From: Nitrospirae bacterium RIFCSPLOW2_12_42_9
Lineage (GTDB): Bacteria > Nitrospirota > 9FT-COMBO-42-15 > HDB-SIOI813
Direction of reading: 5' to 3'
Length of the DNA stretch: 20,229 nucleotides
NCBI GenBank assembly: GCA_001805205.1
Contig: MHER01000033.1
Coordinates: 4,021-24,249, forward strand
Below, one piece after another: positions 6,982-14,187 of this stretch. The position numbers and the translations under genes are program-made. The stretch's first letter is position 1, and each line of letters starts with the position of its first letter. The notes beneath the pieces are model-generated. The model did not search any database. It was not told the origin of the DNA and was given only the letters and a program-made list of their open reading frames with translations.

Positions 6982-7878
6982 TTAACTCTTATCACTATGC
7001 CCTATCAGCCAGTATACAACGCCGAGTGCAAGGACAATGCCACCTAATGTAAGGATATCCGCCACCTTTTCTGTTGATAGAGTGGCAATAAGAATCTTCC
7101 TTATAACTGCAGCAATAGCCAGTGTGAGAAACGCAGTTATTGCAAATTTGCCACCCTTCAGATGATGAATCTCTGCACTCAGAAGTTCCCCTATAGCCCA
7201 TATAATCAACAGGGTACCAAGTATCTTAAGTATCCCTGTTTCTACGCTTATTTCTCCTGTTGCAATCGAATAAACCTCATAGCCGACAAATCCAAGAACA
7301 AAAAGGGATGAGAGCATGAGTACTAACAAAAGGAAGAGGTCCATACTGAAGGCAAACTTCTGGGCAAATTTAATTAAACTGTATTCTACTTTTGGGGGTA
7401 ATACAAATGTCCTCATCTCTTCTTCCCTGTATGATATAGTCAGTACATCGAGATTGAGGTCGAGTATCTTATCTATGGAACTAACAATAGTATCCCTGTG
7501 TTTACTGCAGCCAAACTCGTCAGTAAATAGTTTATGCGTATACCTTCTGGCAAAACTCATCGATGAATTTACATAATGGCATGGAAGCCCGATCTTTACA
7601 TGTGTCTCACCAACCTTGTTCAGGGTCAGAAGATATTCATCGTTATAATTACCTTCGAAGAGTCTTAAAAACCATGCCTTAACCTTATCCTTATGCTTTG
7701 TAACTGTTTTCTCATCAGGTAAATATTTTGAGGTGTCTTTAAACCTGAGCAGATAATCATAGAACTTTGCAATAAAGTCTTCCAGGTTCTTTTCTGCAAG
7801 ATATTTAACGGACACAAGGTTTTCAATATCCTGCTCTGTTATAAGATATGCCTTTTTAAATTCTTCAATAGGTGTCAT
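6982..7878 (-). CDS. Globin-coupled membrane sensor with PsiE-like transmembrane domain
   Basis: The 298-residue protein has two parts. Residues 1-160 look like a protoglobin/globin-coupled sensor heme domain. The segment LNKVGETHVKIGLPCHYVNSSM gives the likely proximal heme ligand His93, and aromatic residues at FYDYLLRF (39-46) fit the distal side. Residues about 178-293 hold roughly four hydrophobic helices (near 180-203, 213-233, 246-264, 272-293) with a charged LLSAEIHHLKGGK loop typical of the PsiE family. No methyl-accepting, GGDEF or kinase output domain is present. By analogy with membrane-linked globin sensors described in Geobacter, it probably senses O2, NO or redox state at the membrane. 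The output is unknown. It is divergent from the universal stress gene. Confidence 0.82.
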   Translation of the reverse strand: MTPIEEFKKAYLITEQDIENLVSVKYLAEKNLEDFIAKFYDYLLRFKDTSKYLPDEKTVTKHKDKVKAWFLRLFEGNYNDEYLLTLNKVGETHVKIGLPCHYVNSSMSFARRYTHKLFTDEFGCSKHRDTIVSSIDKILDLNLDVLTISYREEEMRTFVLPPKVEYSLIKFAQKFAFSMDLFLLLVLMLSSLFVLGFVGYEVYSIATGEISVETGILKILGTLLIIWAIGELLSAEIHHLKGGKFAITAFLTLAIAAVIRKILIATLSTEKVADILTLGGIVLALGVVYWLIGHSDKS

Positions 7879-7887
7879 AGTATATAA

Positions 7888-7917
7888 ATTATAGCTTATA
7901 TCTTTTCATACAGTCTA
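7888..7917 (-). promoter_or_regulatory. Promoter of the globin-sensor gene, giving a nearly leaderless transcript
   Basis: On the minus strand, TAGACT (7912-7917) is followed after 18 bases by a perfect TATAAT (7888-7893), with 9 bases from there to the ATG (7876-7878). Transcription would start only a few bases before the start codon. This agrees with the absence of any Shine-Dalgarno sequence for this gene. Confidence 0.5.
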
Positions 7918-7930
7918 TAAAAATTTATAG
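7915..7930. promoter_or_regulatory. Operator-like palindrome in the divergent intergenic region
   Basis: CTATAAA (7915-7921) and TTTATAG (7924-7930) are perfect reverse complements around a 2-base centre. The palindrome overlaps the putative -35 of the globin-sensor promoter and lies 33 bases before the universal stress gene start. It is well placed to bind a dimeric regulator controlling both genes. An AT-rich palindrome of this size could also arise by chance. Confidence 0.4.
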
Positions 7931-7963
7931 AATTCGATAAAAGATGTTGATAAACTTATAGTT

Positions 7964-8830
7964 ATGCTGAAAAACAGGGCCAATAATAACCACAAGTTTA
8001 AAAAAATCATTGTTACAGTTGACGGTTCATTCCATGGCAATTTTGCTGCAAGATACTCTTTTATCTTTGCAGAGGCATGGGGCTCAAGGCTCTTTGTTAT
8101 CACAGTCCTTGCAAAAAAGATGGGTAAAAAAGAAGAGGAGGATGCCAGCCTTTCTGTTGAAAAGATACTGGAAGAGGCCCGGGAGGCAAATTTAGATGCA
8201 GAGGGTGTTTTATTAGCAGGGGATGTGGTTGGGGCAATCAATAAATTTGTTGAAGAAAACAGTATAGACCTTGTCATGTCATCTACAAGGAGACCCCACA
8301 GGGAAAGCCGTCTTTTTGCAAGGTCCATTACAAGTACCCTCATGTCGAAACTCCCATGTTCTGTTATCGGTTTCAAGATCACACACCCCGGCCGTTCAAT
8401 CAAACCCAGAAAGATACTTGTACCAGTAATTGGTGATGGATACAAAGACATGGAACGAGCTGACATTATAGAATCTTTCACCCGTAAATTTGGTTCTGAA
8501 ATTACAGTGTTTAATGTTAATGAGCTCAGCAGCTTTCATACAAAAAGGCTTGATAAACCAGATAAGGACCGGCTGATATTGTCAGGTGAGAAAAAGATAA
8601 AATCATTTGTTGATGAACTAAAAAGACGCAGAATAAATATTACAGAAAAAATTATTATCGGGAAGAGTGCAAGAGAAGAGATTATATCAGAGGCATCACA
8701 TCACAGGTACGACCTCATAATCTTAGGGACTACAATGAGGAATATCATTAAAAGGGTGGTATCAGGAAACCCTGTTGAAGAGATATTGCGTGATACCCCG
8801 TGCGATGTGATGTTAATCCACTTTAAATAA
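7964..8830 (+). CDS. Tandem-domain universal stress protein
   Basis: The 288-residue protein contains two UspA-like alpha/beta domains. The first starts at KKIIVTVDGSFHGNFAARYS (residues 13-32) and runs to about 137. The second starts at PRKILVPVIGDG (about 147) and ends DLIILGTTMRNIIKRVVSGNPVEEILRDTPCDVMLI. ATP-binding Usp proteins carry G-2x-G-9x-G(S/T). In the second domain only part of this remains (GTTM, without the second Gly, then SGNP), and the first domain has SSTRRPHRESRLFARSITS. Both sites are therefore degenerate and ATP binding is doubtful. No good ribosome binding site is seen before the ATG. It is followed by a P-type ATPase on the same strand after 69 bases containing a palindrome. 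A role in stress or ion-transport regulation is inferred from context. Confidence 0.85.
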   Translation: MLKNRANNNHKFKKIIVTVDGSFHGNFAARYSFIFAEAWGSRLFVITVLAKKMGKKEEEDASLSVEKILEEAREANLDAEGVLLAGDVVGAINKFVEENSIDLVMSSTRRPHRESRLFARSITSTLMSKLPCSVIGFKITHPGRSIKPRKILVPVIGDGYKDMERADIIESFTRKFGSEITVFNVNELSSFHTKRLDKPDKDRLILSGEKKIKSFVDELKRRRINITEKIIIGKSAREEIISEASHHRYDLIILGTTMRNIIKRVVSGNPVEEILRDTPCDVMLIHFK

Positions 8831-8860
8831 ACGAAGAATTATTAATCAGAGACTTAACAG

Positions 8861-8879
8861 GTCAGGCATCTTGCCTGAC
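8861..8879. repeat. 19-bp palindrome GTCAGG..CCTGAC, copy 1
   Basis: GTCAGGCA (8861-8868) and TGCCTGAC (8872-8879) form a perfect 8-bp stem with a 3-base loop. It lies between the universal stress gene and the P-type ATPase gene, 21 bases upstream of the latter's TTG start. It has no following U-run, so it is not a classic terminator. A second copy differing at two positions is at 14163-14181. Confidence 0.8.
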
Positions 8880-8899
8880 AAAATCAGGATAATAACCAG

Positions 8900-11596
8900 T
8901 TGTCAATCCAATCATTAACACCTGAACAGGTTTATAAGGCCCTTCATACAGGTACTTCCGGATTGGATGACAGGGAGGCATCTGAAAGGCTTAAAACCTT
9001 TGGCCCCAATGAAATCAGGGAATCACCCCGCCCCTCTACGTTCCATTCCTTTGCGAAACATCTCACAAATCTCTTTGCCCTCCTCCTTTGGGTGGCAGCC
9101 ATCATAGCATTTATCGGGGAGGTATTTAAACCTGGTGAAGGGTTCTCAATTCTCGGTTTTGCAATAATGGGCGTAATCTTTATAAACGGTGGTTTTGCCT
9201 TTTACCAGGAATACAGGGCAGAGAAGGCATTTGAAGAACTAAAAAAGCTCCTCCCATACATGGTCACTGTTATAAGGGGAGGTAAAGAAAAAGAGACCGG
9301 TGCAAATAACATTGTCCCGGGAGACCTTGTATTATTAAAAGAAGGAGACAGGATACCTGCTGATATAAGGCTTATAGAATCTTCAGGGATGAAAGTGGAT
9401 AACTCTTCTTTTTCAGGAGAGTCAAAGCCTGTAAAGAGGGACGCCTCATCTTTGGTTACAGGTGGGGGGCAAATTGAACTGATAGAAAGTATAAACCTGA
9501 TATTTGCCGGCACCTCAGTTGTAATGGGCAGGGGTAAAGGTGTGGTTTTTGCTACAGGCATGAGTACTGAATTTGGTAAGATAGCAAGACTTACTTCAGA
9601 GGTCAAAAGAGGCATAAGCCCTCTTGAACTTGAGACCATCCGCGTAACAAGGACTATAACAATAATTGCCGTATTCCTCGGAATCATATTCTTCTCAACA
9701 GGTGTCTTTATTGGCAGGGGGTTCTGGGAAAACTTTATATTTGCCCTTGGCATTGTGGTTGCAAATGTACCTGAAGGGCTCCTCCCAACTGTGACCTTAT
9801 CCCTTGCAATGGGAAGCCAGCGGATGGTAAAGAAAAATGCCCTTGTACGCCGGCTCACCTCTGTAGAGACATTAGGCTCTGTTACTGTAATTTGTACGGA
9901 TAAGACCGGTACCCTGACCCAGAATAGGATGAGGGTAGTAAAAATATATGCTGACGGTTTATTAAAAGAGGTACCTGAAAGGGAAGGGTTTACTTATCCA
10001 TCCATTGAAATGATAATCAGGGTGAGTGCCCTGTGTAATGATGCACATATGAGAGATAATCTTATCACTGGTGATCCTACTGAAAAGGCACTTATGGAAT
10101 TTGCAAAAGAATTCTTAGATATAGATGGCTTGCAATCATCCGAGCCGCGGCTTGCAGAACACCCCTTTGATCCATTCAGGAAATGGATGGCAACCCTGCA
10201 TAGAAAAGCCAATAAAAATATCATATATGTCAAAGGCGCCCCTGAAGAGGTTTTAGCCCTATGTTCAAAGATATTGTTAGAAAGAGGAGTTTCAGACTTT
10301 GATAGTGTAATGAGAAAAAGATCAGAGGATGTTTTAGCAGAGATGACAGCAGGTACACTCAGGGTCCTCGCAATTGCCTACAGGGAGTGTGAGTCCAGTG
10401 ATGTGAGATCTACTGAATGGGAAAGTCCAGGGGGCCTGATATTTGCTGGATTTGTAGGAATGGAGGACCCCCCGAGACCTGAAGTACCTGATGCCATAAA
10501 GAAGTGCAAGGAAGCTGGTATAAAGATAATCATGGTAACAGGAGACAATCCGGAGACTGCAAGGGCAGTTGGTAATGAGATCAGGCTTTTTTCTAACCCG
10601 GTAATTATAAAAGGTTCAGATTTAAAGGGGATGATACACAAAGAGCTATTGCAGATACTTCAGGAAAAGGAGATTGCATTTGCCCGTGTTACTCCTGAAG
10701 ACAAGATGACAATTGTATCAGCATTGAAAGATCTCGGCGAGGTAGTCGCCGTAACAGGAGATGGTGTTAATGACGCCCCTGCCCTGAAAAAGGCAGATAT
10801 AGGGGTTGCAATGGGGATTACCGGGACTGATGTGGCAAAAGAGGCATCAGACATAATCCTCATGGACGACAATTTTGCAACGATTGTGAGAGCTATTGAA
10901 GAGGGACGAACAGTTTTTGAAAACATTAAGAAGTTCACAACTTACATTTTGAGCAGTAATATCCCTGAGATAATCCCTTATATAGCCTTTGTAATCCTCG
11001 GCATACCGCTTCCTCTTACTATTGTACAGATCCTTGCTGTGGACCTCGGGACTGATATGCTTCCGGCTTTGGCATTGGGTGCAGAGCCCCCGGAACCTGA
11101 TATCCTGAGAAGGCCACCGAGGTCTATAAGGGATCGACTCCTCTCTTTCCCCCTGCTTGCAAGGGCCTATCTGTTTTTAGGACCCCTTGAGGCGCTGGCA
11201 TCAATGACAGGTTTTTTTTATTTCCTTAACATCAATGGGTGGAAATGGGGTGAAACTCTCTCCCCCTTTGATCCTCTGTACTTAAAGGCAACCACTGTAT
11301 GTCTCACAGGTATAATAGTAACCCAGATTGCAAATGTCCTTGTCTGCAGGTCAAGATTCCTCTCTGCATTTTCATTGCCTATCAGGAATAATAAATTAAT
11401 AATCTGGGGTATAACATTAGAAATAATTATTCTGATACTAATTATATATACATCCCCGGGCAATGCTATAGTTGGAACTTCCCCCATTCCAATAACCATG
11501 TGGTTTTTCTTTATACCCTTTTCTATTCTGCTCTTGGGCATGGAAGAGTTGCGAAAATTTATTGTAAGAAAGAAAATTGCCACAAGATTGTCGTAA
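8900..11596 (+). CDS. P-type cation ATPase, type II, Na+/K+-ATPase alpha-like
   Basis: This membrane pump of 898 residues has the full domain set. The N-terminal cation-ATPase domain spans about 3-70. The actuator has SGES (172-175). The phosphorylated Asp334 is in DKTGTLT. Nucleotide and hinge motifs include KGAPEE (445-450), TGDN (547-550) and TGDGVNDAP (619-627). There are about ten membrane helices. M4 reads NVPEGLLPTVTLSL and M5-M6 read SSNIPEIIPY and VDLGTDMLPALALGAE, which follow Na+/K+-ATPase more closely than Ca2+ pumps. Ligand equivalents Glu292, Ser686, Asn687, Glu690, Asp715 and Asp719 are present. No beta subunit is nearby. The start is TTG at 8900: an in-frame stop at 8876 allows no ATG upstream, and AGGA lies about 11 bases before. 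The transported ion is not proven. Confidence 0.93.
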   Translation: MSIQSLTPEQVYKALHTGTSGLDDREASERLKTFGPNEIRESPRPSTFHSFAKHLTNLFALLLWVAAIIAFIGEVFKPGEGFSILGFAIMGVIFINGGFAFYQEYRAEKAFEELKKLLPYMVTVIRGGKEKETGANNIVPGDLVLLKEGDRIPADIRLIESSGMKVDNSSFSGESKPVKRDASSLVTGGGQIELIESINLIFAGTSVVMGRGKGVVFATGMSTEFGKIARLTSEVKRGISPLELETIRVTRTITIIAVFLGIIFFSTGVFIGRGFWENFIFALGIVVANVPEGLLPTVTLSLAMGSQRMVKKNALVRRLTSVETLGSVTVICTDKTGTLTQNRMRVVKIYADGLLKEVPEREGFTYPSIEMIIRVSALCNDAHMRDNLITGDPTEKALMEFAKEFLDIDGLQSSEPRLAEHPFDPFRKWMATLHRKANKNIIYVKGAPEEVLALCSKILLERGVSDFDSVMRKRSEDVLAEMTAGTLRVLAIAYRECESSDVRSTEWESPGGLIFAGFVGMEDPPRPEVPDAIKKCKEAGIKIIMVTGDNPETARAVGNEIRLFSNPVIIKGSDLKGMIHKELLQILQEKEIAFARVTPEDKMTIVSALKDLGEVVAVTGDGVNDAPALKKADIGVAMGITGTDVAKEASDIILMDDNFATIVRAIEEGRTVFENIKKFTTYILSSNIPEIIPYIAFVILGIPLPLTIVQILAVDLGTDMLPALALGAEPPEPDILRRPPRSIRDRLLSFPLLARAYLFLGPLEALASMTGFFYFLNINGWKWGETLSPFDPLYLKATTVCLTGIIVTQIANVLVCRSRFLSAFSLPIRNNKLIIWGITLEIIILILIIYTSPGNAIVGTSPIPITMWFFFIPFSILLLGMEELRKFIVRKKIATRLS

Positions 11597-11623
11597 ATAT
11601 TACGCTTTTGTTCATAATTATTC

Positions 11624-11657
11624 AACCTATCCCCTTGTGTTAAATAATAGGTTTTAT
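11624..11657 (+). terminator. Possible weak terminator after the P-type ATPase gene
   Basis: AACCTAT (11624-11630) and ATAGGTT (11647-11653) are perfect reverse complements with a 16-base loop, followed by TTATATA. The stem is short, AT-rich and has a large loop, so this is only a candidate. It is the only stem-loop seen just after the ATPase stop codon. Confidence 0.25.
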
Positions 11658-11731
11658 ATATAACCCATTAAAATCAACAAGTTATGCATAATTAATAAAT
11701 ATGGCAAGGGTTTTGAAATATATATTAAAAT

Positions 11732-11776
11732 AATCCCCCTATATCCCCCTTTTTCAAAGGGGGGTAAGGGGGGATT
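11732..11776. repeat. C/G-block palindromic element just upstream of nirB
   Basis: Outer arms AATCCCCC (11732-11739) and GGGGGATT (11769-11776) enclose inner arms CCCCCTTT (11745-11752) and AAAGGGGG (11756-11763) with a 3-base loop, so the whole element can form one long interrupted hairpin. It ends 17 bases before the nirB ATG. From memory, very similar C5/G5-block elements are dispersed in intergenic regions of many bacterial genomes. It may attenuate nirB transcription or be a passive repeat. Confidence 0.75.
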
Positions 11777-11793
11777 TGAAAGGGTATTTTCAT

Positions 11794-14187
11794 ATGAAAA
11801 CAAAAGAACAGTTGATAGTAATAGGTAACGGCATGTCAGGGATAGCAACAATTGAGCACCTTCTGTCAAAGGGTCATAATTTTGATATCACAATCTTCGG
11901 CTCTGAACCACATGTAAACTACAACAGGGTCCTCCTTTCTTCAGTCCTGTCGTGTGAACAAGAATATGAAGAAATCATTCTTAATCCACCTGAGTGGTAT
12001 AAAAACAACAATATTAATTTGCACCTTGGTGTCACTATAAATAGTCTTGATGTAAACAACAAAGAGGTGATTACTGATGACGGAAAGAGATATCAGTTCG
12101 ATAAATTACTTATAGCAACTGGCAGCAGCCCCTTTATCCCCCCTATCAAAGGGACACGAACTAGCGGGATTTTAACTCCGGGTATCTTTACCTTCCGGAA
12201 TCTTGAAGATACCATGTCTATGATTCAATGGGCACATGGCAGCAGAAAGGCCCTGATTATCGGCGGAGGTCTTCTTGGTATCGAGGCAGCAAGTGGACTT
12301 ATCAATCAGGGTTTAGACGTTACAATTGCACATCTGGTAGAACGGTTGATGGAGATGCAATTAGATGACACAGGGGCAGATATCCTGAAACGGGAGATTA
12401 CCAGGCGCGGTATACGGGTACTTCTCGGTTATGGCGCTGAAGAGATTATTATAGATAATGGCCGCGTGGGAGGTATTCGCTTTTCAAATGGGAGGGTCCA
12501 TGAGGCAGACATGATTGTTATTGCAACCGGTATCCGTCCTAATGTCCATCTAGCAAAAGAGGCCGGGTTTACAGTAAACAATGGTATTGTTGTAAATGAT
12601 TATTTACAGACCAGCCATCCTGATATATATGCAGTCGGGGAATGTGCAGAGCACCGGGGAAAGGTTTATGGCATCGTTGCCCCGCTTATGGAGCAGGCTA
12701 AGGTAGCGGCAGAGGTAATCTCGGGGAACTGTAACATAAGTTATAAAGGATCTATTACTGCAACCAGGCTTAAAGTTGCCGGAATACCTCTCGCATCCAT
12801 GGGGAGCTACCAGGGGGATGTGGGATGTGAGGAGATAACTTATTGTGACCAGGGAAGTTCTGTCTATAAAAAACTCGTCATCTCAGGAGGCCGTATGGTG
12901 GGAGCAATCCTTCTCGGAGATATCGACGGTTATAACAGGTACCTTGGACTGATCCGGAATCAGGGGGATATATCCTTACAGAGGAAAACCCTGATGTCAG
13001 GTCAACCTCAGGCCATGACCTCTGTTGCATCAATGCCGGATGATGCCACAATCTGCGGTTGCATGGGTGTTAGTAAAGGTTCAATTATCAATGCAATCGA
13101 AGAATATAACCTCACAAGTGTAAAAGAGATATCTGAAAAGACAAAGGCATGCACATCTTGCAAGGGGTGTAAGCCTCTCATTGAACAATTATTGCAGGAT
13201 GTACTTGGTGGAGAATATGTAAAACAGGACAAGCCCAGGGAATTCTGTGAATGTATACCAATGAGATGGGAAGATATTAGAACGAGTGTTATTGATCACA
13301 GGTTAAGATCTGTAAGTGATATCCTTCTTACTCTTGGAAATGGACCAGGGTGTCAGAACTGTAAACCAGGCCTGAACTATATGTTGTCAGAGCTTTATTT
13401 AGATGATTATGAAAGGGAGGTTGATACCTTGCTGGAAAACGACCGGCACCACGCTAATATCCAGAAGGACGGGACTTTCTCTGTTGTTCCACGGATATAT
13501 GGAGGTGTAACAACATCTGACCAGCTAAGGAGGATTGCTGACGTAGCTGATAAATACAATGTCCCGATGCTGAAGATTACAGGTGGACAGAGGATAGACC
13601 TCCTTGGTATATCAGGGGAGAAATTATCCTCTGTTTGGGAAGACCTTGGAATGCCTTCAGGACATGCCTATACAAAGGCAGTTAGGACAAGCAAGACCTG
13701 CGTTGGAAACTCATTCTGCCGTTATGGTCTTCAGAATTCAATTGGACTCGGAATATTATTGGAGCAGAGATACCAGGGAATACCCTGCCCGGGCAAAATC
13801 AAGCTTGGTGTATCCGGCTGCCCAAGGAATTGTGTTGAAACATGGACTAAGGATATAGGTGTGATAGGGATACATACAGGTTGGGAGATTTATGTTGGTG
13901 GAAATGGTGGTGTAAAGCCGCGGGTTGGAGAACTCCTGGCAGTTGTAAAAACAGAAGATGAGGTTATAGATATCACTGATATATTTATCCAATATTACAG
14001 GGAGAATGCACAATGGATGGAGAGGACGAGTCATTTTATAGAAAGGGTTGGAATCGACCATATACGGGAGGTCATCTTAGAAGATAAACTCGGGATTGCA
14101 GGACGCTTAAAGAAACGGATTGAAGAGGTAGCTGCCTCCTATAAAGATCCATGGCTTGAGAGGTCAGGTATCCTGCCTGACTGTTAA
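11794..14187 (+). CDS. nirB: NirB-type NAD(P)H nitrite reductase (siroheme), large subunit
   Basis: The 797-residue cytoplasmic enzyme is predicted to reduce nitrite to ammonium. Domains in order: FAD-binding (VIGNGMSGIATIEHL, 9-23), NAD(P)-binding (LIIGGGLLGIEAASG, 154-168) with VGEC (281-284) closing the FAD site, two BFD-like [2Fe-2S] modules (CxC at 421-423 with Cys453/456/459; CxC at 485-487 with Cys520/523), then the ferredoxin-like half-domain and siroheme/[4Fe-4S] domain with Cys636, Cys642, Cys676 and Cys680 (CVGNSFC and CPRNC). The ATG at 11794 has GAAAGGG upstream. An in-frame TTG at 11776 lies inside a repeat and is rejected. No nirD, nitrite transporter or siroheme-synthesis gene is adjacent. 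The last codons overlap the convergent flippase-like gene inside a palindrome. Confidence 0.93.
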   Translation: MKTKEQLIVIGNGMSGIATIEHLLSKGHNFDITIFGSEPHVNYNRVLLSSVLSCEQEYEEIILNPPEWYKNNNINLHLGVTINSLDVNNKEVITDDGKRYQFDKLLIATGSSPFIPPIKGTRTSGILTPGIFTFRNLEDTMSMIQWAHGSRKALIIGGGLLGIEAASGLINQGLDVTIAHLVERLMEMQLDDTGADILKREITRRGIRVLLGYGAEEIIIDNGRVGGIRFSNGRVHEADMIVIATGIRPNVHLAKEAGFTVNNGIVVNDYLQTSHPDIYAVGECAEHRGKVYGIVAPLMEQAKVAAEVISGNCNISYKGSITATRLKVAGIPLASMGSYQGDVGCEEITYCDQGSSVYKKLVISGGRMVGAILLGDIDGYNRYLGLIRNQGDISLQRKTLMSGQPQAMTSVASMPDDATICGCMGVSKGSIINAIEEYNLTSVKEISEKTKACTSCKGCKPLIEQLLQDVLGGEYVKQDKPREFCECIPMRWEDIRTSVIDHRLRSVSDILLTLGNGPGCQNCKPGLNYMLSELYLDDYEREVDTLLENDRHHANIQKDGTFSVVPRIYGGVTTSDQLRRIADVADKYNVPMLKITGGQRIDLLGISGEKLSSVWEDLGMPSGHAYTKAVRTSKTCVGNSFCRYGLQNSIGLGILLEQRYQGIPCPGKIKLGVSGCPRNCVETWTKDIGVIGIHTGWEIYVGGNGGVKPRVGELLAVVKTEDEVIDITDIFIQYYRENAQWMERTSHFIERVGIDHIREVILEDKLGIAGRLKKRIEEVAASYKDPWLERSGILPDC
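14163..14181. repeat. 19-bp palindrome GTCAGG..CCTGAC, copy 2, within two convergent gene ends
   Basis: GTCAGGTA (14163-14170) and TGCCTGAC (14174-14181) form an 8-bp stem with one G-T wobble and a 3-base loop. It is the same element as 8861-8879, with two base differences. On the plus strand it encodes SGILPD near the end of nirB. On the minus strand it encodes the final VRQDT and supplies the TGA stop (14164-14166) of the flippase-like gene. Confidence 0.8.

Noticed and set aside
7915..8481. 188-codon minus-strand frame opposite the universal stress gene
   Set aside because: It is rich in Ser/Leu with no domain pattern and lies entirely antisense to a convincing Usp gene and its promoter region.
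9202..9858. 218-codon minus-strand frame inside the P-type ATPase gene
   Set aside because: It is an antisense shadow of conserved ATPase motifs, with no ribosome binding site and no recognisable domain.
11776..11793. Upstream TTG start for nirB
   Set aside because: It lies in the palindromic repeat. The ATG at 11794 has GAAAGGG at suitable spacing and gives the usual NirB N-terminus.
11597..11793. FNR or NO-regulator binding site upstream of nirB
   Set aside because: Only half-site-like words (ATCAA) are present, with no full TTGAT-N4-ATCAA palindrome.
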